Source: an uncultured bacterium (GTDB taxonomy: Bacteria; Bacillota; Clostridia; Lachnospirales; Lachnospiraceae). From it: DNA of 46,045 nucleotides. This document shows, in pieces, positions 40,618-46,045 of the stretch. The stretch is taken from positions 1-46,045 of the forward strand of contig CANCXX010000039.1 in NCBI GenBank assembly GCA_947381965.1, given 5' to 3'. Below the pieces are notes generated by a model. That model was not told the DNA's origin, searched no databases, and worked only from the letters and a program-made list of their open reading frames with translations. Position numbers and translations under genes: made by a program. The number at the start of each line of letters is the position of its first letter. Position 1 is the first letter of the stretch.

Positions 40618-43188
40618 TTAAGAGTTTTTCTTTCCACAACACTGTTTATACTTCTTGCCACTGCCGCAGGGACAGGGATCATTGGGATAAACCTTGGCAT
40701 TTCCACGCTTTACGGGCGCTTTTGCAAGGGAGTCGTCCTTGTTGGTTCCTGTTACCTTGGCCACCTGCTCTCTTTCTACCTTCTGTTCCACTCTTACATG
40801 ACACAAAACCCTTACCGTTTCTTCCCGAATGTTCTGGGTCATTTCATCAAACATCTCATAACCGCTTAGCTTGTACTCCACCAGCGGATCTCTCTGCCCA
40901 TATGCCTGTAGTCCCACCCCCTGACGGAGCTGTTCCATATCGTCAATATGGTCCATCCACTTCCTGTCAATCACCTTAAGAAGAATGACTCTCTCAAGCT
41001 CACGGATTGCTTCTGTTTCAGGAAATTCCGCTTCCTTTGCCTCATAAAACTTCACAGCCTCTTCCTTTAGCTGCTGTTTTAGGGCATTCTTTTTCGGCGT
41101 ATTGATACGTCCCCTGTTAATGCGCTTTAAGGGAATGGTCGGAAGCAGCAGCGTATTTAACTCTTCCAGATTCCAGTCGTCATAATCAGTGTCATCCCCA
41201 ATTACAATGTCCACCGCATTTTCCGTAATGTCCGTAATCATCTTATAGATGGCATCTCTCATACTTTCACCGTCTAATACCCGGCGGCGTTCTTCATATA
41301 TGATTTCCCTCTGTTCATTCATAACCTGGTCGTATTCAAGAAGGTTCTTTCTGATACCGTAGTTATTATTTTCTATCTTTTTCTGGGCGGACTCTATGGC
41401 ATTACTAAGCATCTTATGTTCGATTTCCTGATTTTCAGGAATTCCCAGCGTGTTAAACATATTAATCAGACGTTCAGACCCAAACAGACGCATCAGATCA
41501 TCTTCCAGGGAAATATAAAACTTGGACTCGCCGGGATCGCCCTGACGACCGGAACGTCCTCTTAACTGATTGTCAATACGTCTTGATTCGTGACGCTCTG
41601 TACCGATGATTTTAAGCCCTCCGGCTTCCTTGGCGGCTTCGTCCAGTTTAATATCCGTACCACGCCCGGCCATATTAGTCGCGATAGTAACCGCACCGTG
41701 GATACCTGCATCTGCCACAATTTCCGCCTCAAGCTCATGAAACTTGGCATTTAACACCTTATGGGGGATTCCCTGTTTGGTAAGCAGTTTGCTTAACTCT
41801 TCCGACGCTTCAATGGTGATAGTTCCCACCAGCACAGGCTGTCCCTTTGCATGGGATTCCTTTACCGCCTCCACAATGGCATGAAGCTTTTCCTTTTTGG
41901 TCTTATACACCGCATCCTGCAAATCTTTTCTTGCCACAGGTTTATTGGTGGGTATCTCTATTACATCCATCCCGTAAATATCACGGAACTCTCTCTCTTC
42001 TGTAAGAGCGGTACCGGTCATGCCCGCTTTCTTCTCAAATTTATTAAAAAAGTTCTGGAAGGTAATCGTTGCTAATGTCTTGCTTTCCCTTTTTACCTTT
42101 ACATGCTCCTTAGCTTCAATGGCCTGATGCAGCCCGTCTGAATAGCGTCTTCCCGGCATGATACGCCCGGTAAATTCATCTACAATCAATACCTGATCAT
42201 CTTTTACCACATAGTCCTGATCCCTGAACATTAAATTGTTGGCTCGCAGGGCAAGGGTAATGTTGTGCTGGATTTCAATATTTTCAGGGTCCGCAAGGTT
42301 ATCAATCTGGAAAAACTTTTCCACTTTTTCCACGCCCTGGGCAGTAAGGTTTACCACCTTGTCCTTTTCATTGACAATGAAATCCCCGGTTTCCTCTCTC
42401 TCCACTCCCATAATGGCATCCATCTTGCTAAGGTCCTGCATATCTTCACCACGCTTTAACTGCTTGGCAAGAATATCGCAGACCTCATATAACTTCGTGG
42501 ACTTTCCACTTTGGCCGGATATAATAAGAGGGGTTCGGGCCTCGTCTATCAGTATGGAGTCCACCTCATCAATGATTGCATAATGTAAATCGCGCAAAAC
42601 CAGCTGCGCCTTATAAATCACCATATTATCACGCAGGTAATCAAACCCAAGCTCATTGTTGGTTACGTATGTGATATCACAGGCATAGGCTTCTCTTCTT
42701 TCTTCGGACTTCATGCTGTTTAACACCACGCCAACAGTCAGTCCTAAAAATTTATGAATCTCTCCCATCCACTCGGCGTCACGCTTGGCAAGATAGTCAT
42801 TGACTGTTACCACATAAACCCCTCTGCCTTCCAACGCATTTAAGTAAGAGGGCAGTGTAGCTATCAGGGTTTTTCCTTCACCGGTTTTCATTTCGGCAAT
42901 ACGTCCCTGGTGCATAATGATACCGCCAATTAACTGCACCCTGTAATGCTCCATATTAAGTACACGTCTCGCCGCTTCTCTTACCGTTGCAAAAGCTTCC
43001 GGCAGCAAATCATCCAGCGTCGCCCCTTCCGACAAACGCTTCTTAAATTCCTCTGTCTTCCCGGAAAGCTCCGCATCTGACAGCGCCTGCATGGACGGAC
43101 GCAGATCCTCAATTGCCTGTACCAGCCCTTCAATGCGCTTAAGTTCCCTCTCACTATGTGTGCCAAATACTTTTTGGATTAAATTCAT
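40618..43188 (-). CDS. secA: Protein translocase ATPase SecA
   Basis: 856 aa, full length. The cytosolic motor driving preproteins through SecYEG. Walker [10 protein letters not shown] (100-108), [11 protein letters not shown], nucleotide-binding [13 protein letters not shown] with [10 protein letters not shown], the long helical scaffold, and the C-terminal zinc tail [19 protein letters not shown] that binds SecB or lipids. A single SecA1-type gene; no SecA2 features. Upstream a terminator separates it from the TPM operon; prfB follows. Confidence 0.97.
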   Translation of the reverse strand: MNLIQKVFGTHSERELKRIEGLVQAIEDLRPSMQALSDAELSGKTEEFKKRLSEGATLDDLLPEAFATVREAARRVLNMEHYRVQLIGGIIMHQGRIAEMKTGEGKTLIATLPSYLNALEGRGVYVVTVNDYLAKRDAEWMGEIHKFLGLTVGVVLNSMKSEERREAYACDITYVTNNELGFDYLRDNMVIYKAQLVLRDLHYAIIDEVDSILIDEARTPLIISGQSGKSTKLYEVCDILAKQLKRGEDMQDLSKMDAIMGVEREETGDFIVNEKDKVVNLTAQGVEKVEKFFQIDNLADPENIEIQHNITLALRANNLMFRDQDYVVKDDQVLIVDEFTGRIMPGRRYSDGLHQAIEAKEHVKVKRESKTLATITFQNFFNKFEKKAGMTGTALTEEREFRDIYGMDVIEIPTNKPVARKDLQDAVYKTKKEKLHAIVEAVKESHAKGQPVLVGTITIEASEELSKLLTKQGIPHKVLNAKFHELEAEIVADAGIHGAVTIATNMAGRGTDIKLDEAAKEAGGLKIIGTERHESRRIDNQLRGRSGRQGDPGESKFYISLEDDLMRLFGSERLINMFNTLGIPENQEIEHKMLSNAIESAQKKIENNNYGIRKNLLEYDQVMNEQREIIYEERRRVLDGESMRDAIYKMITDITENAVDIVIGDDTDYDDWNLEELNTLLLPTIPLKRINRGRINTPKKNALKQQLKEEAVKFYEAKEAEFPETEAIRELERVILLKVIDRKWMDHIDDMEQLRQGVGLQAYGQRDPLVEYKLSGYEMFDEMTQNIREETVRVLCHVRVEQKVEREQVAKVTGTNKDDSLAKAPVKRGNAKVYPNDPCPCGSGKKYKQCCGKKNS

Positions 43189-43229
43189 CTTAGTCTCCCA
43201 TTCTTATCGCGGACTTTCCGCCATAATAT

Positions 43230-43263
43230 AAAAACTGCAAATCTAATTGTAACAGATTTGCAG
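43230..43263 (-). terminator. Terminator of the TPM/zinc-ribbon operon
   Basis: On the - strand CTGCAAATCT-GTTACAATT-AGATTTGCAG followed by TTTTTATAT. A 10-bp stem; secA begins beyond it, so it has its own promoter, possibly TTACAA/TATTAT around the hairpin. Confidence 0.8.
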
Positions 43264-43323
43264 CTTATATTCAACTATACCATGAAAATTAAAATAATAC
43301 ATTCCTTCACGCAAAACAGCTTT

Positions 43324-44142
43324 TTAAAATTTCCCGCCTCCTCCTCCATGCTTTGTGCCTGAAGAGGAGATATGTGTGCTTGAACCGCCTGTGCTTTCTG
43401 ATTTATCTGAACCGGATTCTTCCGGCTTTCTTTGACGTTCCACATTCCTGTAAAGAAACAGATCCCTGTTTTTAGTCAGCTGCATACTGTTTTTTTTGAC
43501 ATAATCATCTGCCACCAGCTGACTGCGCACTGTTTTTAAACTGCTTCTCATTCCCCCTGTTACAATCAGTGAAATAATGAAGCCTGCGCCAAGCGAAATT
43601 ACAAGCGTCCACACCGGCTCGAAAGGCTCCTTTGGAAGATTATCGGCATCATAAGGGGTTCCTGTCCTTGCCTGTGTGATAAAATCATCACACAGTTCTG
43701 CAAAAGTCGTAAAGGCCTCCGCATAATTTCCTTCGCTCAAATCTCCCATAAATGCTTCTGACATGTATTCTAGCCCTGCGTCAGTAAATGCAGTTATCCC
43801 ATATCCTGTTGTTGATATGTACCAGTCTCTTTCCTCCATACTGATAAGGAAAAGTATCCCATCCCTTCCGGCCCCAAAGCCATAGCCATTATAGTCATAG
43901 AAATCATCGGCATATACCATGGCAGACTCCCCTTCAAGGGACTCAATTGTAACCACCACAATGTCTACCTGCTGTCTTTCACTAATTTCATCCAGTTTAT
44001 TTATCAAATCCCTTTCACTGCTTTGTGAAAGCAGATCGGCTGCATCTATAAGACGCGTCCCGCCGTCTGCGGCGAACAAAGGAAGCGCCGGAATTATAAA
44101 TATGAGCAGCGCAAAAAATATTGTAAAAATTCTTTTTTTCAT
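43324..44142 (-). CDS. TPM-domain membrane protein
   Basis: 272 aa. Signal peptide (about 1-24, ending near LFAADG), an extracytoplasmic TPM domain (about 28-160; DAADLLSQSSERDLINKLDE, YGFGAGRDGILFLISMEERD, YISTTGYGITAFTDAGLEYM), a membrane helix (about 180-200), and a Ser/Lys-rich tail ending in GTKHGGGGGKF. TPM proteins include acid phosphatase-like and photosystem-repair relatives; role here unknown. GGGGGAAGGG precedes the ATG. It follows the zinc-ribbon gene by 13 nt. Confidence 0.82.
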   Translation of the reverse strand: MKKRIFTIFFALLIFIIPALPLFAADGGTRLIDAADLLSQSSERDLINKLDEISERQQVDIVVVTIESLEGESAMVYADDFYDYNGYGFGAGRDGILFLISMEERDWYISTTGYGITAFTDAGLEYMSEAFMGDLSEGNYAEAFTTFAELCDDFITQARTGTPYDADNLPKEPFEPVWTLVISLGAGFIISLIVTGGMRSSLKTVRSQLVADDYVKKNSMQLTKNRDLFLYRNVERQRKPEESGSDKSESTGGSSTHISSSGTKHGGGGGKF

Positions 44143-44155
44143 TATCCCTTCCCCC

Positions 44156-45241
44156 TTAAAACAACCAGAGCAGGCAGAAAACAGCATACAGCACAGCGCC
44201 TATGATACCAGTTAAGCCAAACAGCCACTTTTTATATGCGGTCTTATCCAGCGGAAGATCCCCCACCATTTTTCCATTTTGGCCGTTCATTGCAAAAAGA
44301 TAATTCTTCCCTTCCCATGTGGTATTTAAAAGCCAGACAGGGAAAAGGGCATATTTTATCTGGCCCTTTTGCAGCCGGATGCTGCCTGCCTCTTTTGTAA
44401 CTGTCGTATATCCTTTAACCGTCGCGTCAAAAGCTTCCTCTGTACTTTTTCTAATCCTTTCATTGGCCCGCAAAGCGCTTTGCCCCGAATCCACGTCGTA
44501 TTTATCCGCCATAAAACCTGCCAGATACGCAGTTTGGAAATCCACCGCCTCCGAAAAATCAAAGGGCTCCAGCGATTCCATTAAATCGCCTGGTATCTTT
44601 GTTGTACCCTCTACCGGAACCCTCTCAAATTCAATGCTTCCGCCCCTGCTTACCGCATAGAAACTGGTTTCCGTATAATCGTATTTACTGTCGCTCCATG
44701 TCCTGACTTTTGTTGCTTTATAGCGCATATTTACATCTGCGCTGGCATCAAACAGCCAGAACGGAACATATACGCCTTTTACCTCATTAATATGGTTCTG
44801 CTCCTTAAATATTTTGGGAAGCAGTCGTTTCCCATCACAATGCTTCTTAAGCGCATTTTTTGCATCCTTTTTCTTCAATTTAAATGGAATAACATAATCC
44901 GGCTTTAGTTCGCCCGAAAACTGTCCCATCATTACAACCGGATTTCCACAAAAGGGGCAGGAAGTTGCAGCCGTATTTTCATCACACGCAATTTCACCTC
45001 CGCAGGAATGGCAGACGTAGGAACGCAGTCCGCCCTTTTCGCCGTCCTGCCACTTATCCCCGGCCGTATCCTCCCATCTCATATTATCTTCTTTTTCACT
45101 TTTCAGTTCCTCATCATAACCTGCCAGTGTTTCCATCTCAAATTCCGTGTCGCAAAACGGACATTTCATTTTTTGTATTGCGCCGTCAAAGGCAATCGCA
45201 CCGCCGCAGCAGGGACATTTATATTCCTGTATTACCGCCAT
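44156..45241 (-). CDS. Zinc-ribbon membrane protein
   Basis: 361 aa. Two N-terminal zinc ribbons: YKCPCCGGAIAF with KCPFCDTEF, and YVCHSCGGEIAC with SCPFCGNPVV. A long middle part (KKHCDGKRLLPKIFKEQNHI, GVYVPFWLFDASADVNMRYK) resembles proteins annotated as TFIIB-type zinc ribbon or RNA-polymerase-P-like in clostridia. C-terminal membrane helix (IIGAVLYAVFCLLWLF). The start MAVIQEYKC follows GGAGG by 6 nt; an upstream ATG is inside a different context. Co-transcribed with the TPM gene, a pairing seen in this group. Function unknown; transcription-factor labels on relatives rest on the ribbon only. Confidence 0.78.
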   Translation of the reverse strand: MAVIQEYKCPCCGGAIAFDGAIQKMKCPFCDTEFEMETLAGYDEELKSEKEDNMRWEDTAGDKWQDGEKGGLRSYVCHSCGGEIACDENTAATSCPFCGNPVVMMGQFSGELKPDYVIPFKLKKKDAKNALKKHCDGKRLLPKIFKEQNHINEVKGVYVPFWLFDASADVNMRYKATKVRTWSDSKYDYTETSFYAVSRGGSIEFERVPVEGTTKIPGDLMESLEPFDFSEAVDFQTAYLAGFMADKYDVDSGQSALRANERIRKSTEEAFDATVKGYTTVTKEAGSIRLQKGQIKYALFPVWLLNTTWEGKNYLFAMNGQNGKMVGDLPLDKTAYKKWLFGLTGIIGAVLYAVFCLLWLF

Positions 45242-45296
45242 CCTGCTCCTCCTTTCTCCATGCTCATATCCTCTCCCCCACTTTTTTGTGTACCAA

Positions 45297-45326
45297 AACC
45301 GCCGATACTGCAGTATCAGCGGTTTT
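45297..45326. terminator. Palindromic terminator, upstream of the zinc-ribbon gene
   Basis: AACCGC-C-GATAC-TGCA-GTATC-A-GCGGTT with a TTTT run on the + side and only TTTT-GG on the - side. It lies between the partial acidic-repeat gene and the zinc-ribbon gene, and would end the former only partly. Confidence 0.6.
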
Positions 45327-45370
45327 TTCACAATAACTAATAACTAATATTTTCTACCTGCTAATGCACA

Positions 45371-46045
45371 TTACATTGCATCAACAACTACATCAAGTAC
45401 CTCAATAATCGCAATCATAAGATTAACAAGCTCTTCTGCGTCTTCCTCTGTGATACTGTCCTGGGTGATTGTTCCCATCTTGTCAATAATTTCATACGCC
45501 TGATTCAAAGCGTCCTCAATCTCCGTATTTGCTTCAACTGCATCACTGTTATAGGCTTCCGCCACTACATTATAAGTTTCTGCCAGAATTTCATAATTCT
45601 CCTGCAGCGCCGCGAAGGTTTCGTCTGTTACCATTTCCCCGGCCCCGCCTGCATCGCCGGTAGTCTCCATCCCATCCACTATATCTGAAAGAGCATTCAG
45701 GATATCTTCTATCGCACTGTTTAAAGTTTCTGCGTCTTCTTCTGTAATTTCATCCTGTTTTATCTCTCCCATCTGGTTAATCACATCTGCTGCCATATCC
45801 ATTGCTTTTTCAATATCGGCATTTGCAGCTATTTCATCACTGCTGTATAATTCCGATACCTCTTCATAGCAGTTCACCATTAAAGCGTAATTATCCTGTA
45901 AAATTTTAAAATTTTCATCAGATACCATTTCATCTGTTTCTGCTGCTGTGTCCACATCTTTTTCAGTTGTTTCTTCCACAGGAGATGTTGTTTTGGTATC
46001 TTCCGCCGGAGCTGCCGTTTCCGTTTTTGCACTTTCCGCTGGCGC
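45371..46045 (-). CDS. Partial acidic protein with two tandem repeats (N-terminus outside window)
   Basis: The open frame runs off the right edge, so only the C-terminal 224 residues are seen. An Ala/Thr/Pro/Glu-rich stretch is followed by two repeats of about 87 residues: MVSDENFKILQDNYALMVNC onward and MVTDETFAALQENYEILAET onward. Each repeat ends with QDxITEEDAExL and a short hydrophobic helix, and looks helical. Very acidic, no cysteine pair. A secreted or lipid-anchored helical protein is possible, but the N-terminus is needed. No family recognised. Confidence 0.75.
   Translation of the reverse strand, partial: APAESAKTETAAPAEDTKTTSPVEETTEKDVDTAAETDEMVSDENFKILQDNYALMVNCYEEVSELYSSDEIAANADIEKAMDMAADVINQMGEIKQDEITEEDAETLNSAIEDILNALSDIVDGMETTGDAGGAGEMVTDETFAALQENYEILAETYNVVAEAYNSDAVEANTEIEDALNQAYEIIDKMGTITQDSITEEDAEELVNLMIAIIEVLDVVVDAM

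Noticed and set aside
1-46045. tRNA, rRNA or known riboswitch genes
   Set aside because: No cloverleaf, rRNA segment or recognisable riboswitch core was seen, though no covariance search could be run.

Overview
The window reads as a Firmicutes chromosome, most likely a Lachnospiraceae-type clostridium. The grounds are the S10-spc-alpha ribosomal cluster in the usual Gram-positive order, the ecfA1-ecfA2-ecfT-truA-rplM-rpsI block that follows it, a zinc-type adenylate kinase, a KOW protein between map and infA, an enlarged L17, strong GGAGG ribosome binding sites and a holin-like type I toxin. No genus is claimed. Almost everything from about 28 kb down to 3.4 kb is transcribed leftward.

Layout. 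(1) 1-3.3 kb: the integrase end of an integrated mobile element sitting directly downstream of rpsI. It holds two small unknown genes, two XRE-type regulators, a predicted type I toxin/antisense-RNA module and a tyrosine recombinase, with direct and inverted repeats that look like recombination or regulatory sites. (2) 3.4-4.6 kb: rplM-rpsI behind a consensus promoter and a long structured leader. (3) 4.7-8.9 kb: energy-coupling-factor transporter core ecfA1-ecfA2-ecfT plus truA, with a DUF402 gene inserted, bracketed by copies of an interspersed repeat. (4) 9.1-10.6 kb: a VanY-like peptidase and a membrane protein of unknown role, convergent. (5) 10.7-28.0 kb: one S10-spc-alpha run from rpsJ to rplQ with secY, adk, map, infA and rpoA, one clear promoter at the 5' end, and several hairpin-rich internal spacers including a probable S4-binding leader before rpsD.

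(6) 28.1-31.2 kb: a sodium/proline-type symporter (leftward) with a palindrome over its -10 box, divergent from a DUF1015 gene. (7) 31.3-36.3 kb: a leftward operon of tex, an AlgI-type MBOAT O-acyltransferase and an AlgX/AlgJ-like partner. (8) 36.7-38.5 kb: three rightward genes (Asn-rich membrane protein, small HExxH protein, DUF975 membrane protein). (9) 38.7-43.2 kb: a HAD phosphatase, prfB with its +1 programmed frameshift, and secA. (10) 43.3-46.0 kb: TPM-domain protein, zinc-ribbon membrane protein and a partial acidic tandem-repeat protein cut by the window edge.

The core is housekeeping: ribosome assembly, transcription (rpoA), secretion (secY and secA), protein maturation (map), termination (prfB) and vitamin/metal uptake (ECF module). 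The novelty lies in the mobile-element end, the repeat family around the ecf operon, and several leader RNAs. No tRNA, rRNA or CRISPR array was found. All calls come from reading the sequence; no database search or RNA folding was run.
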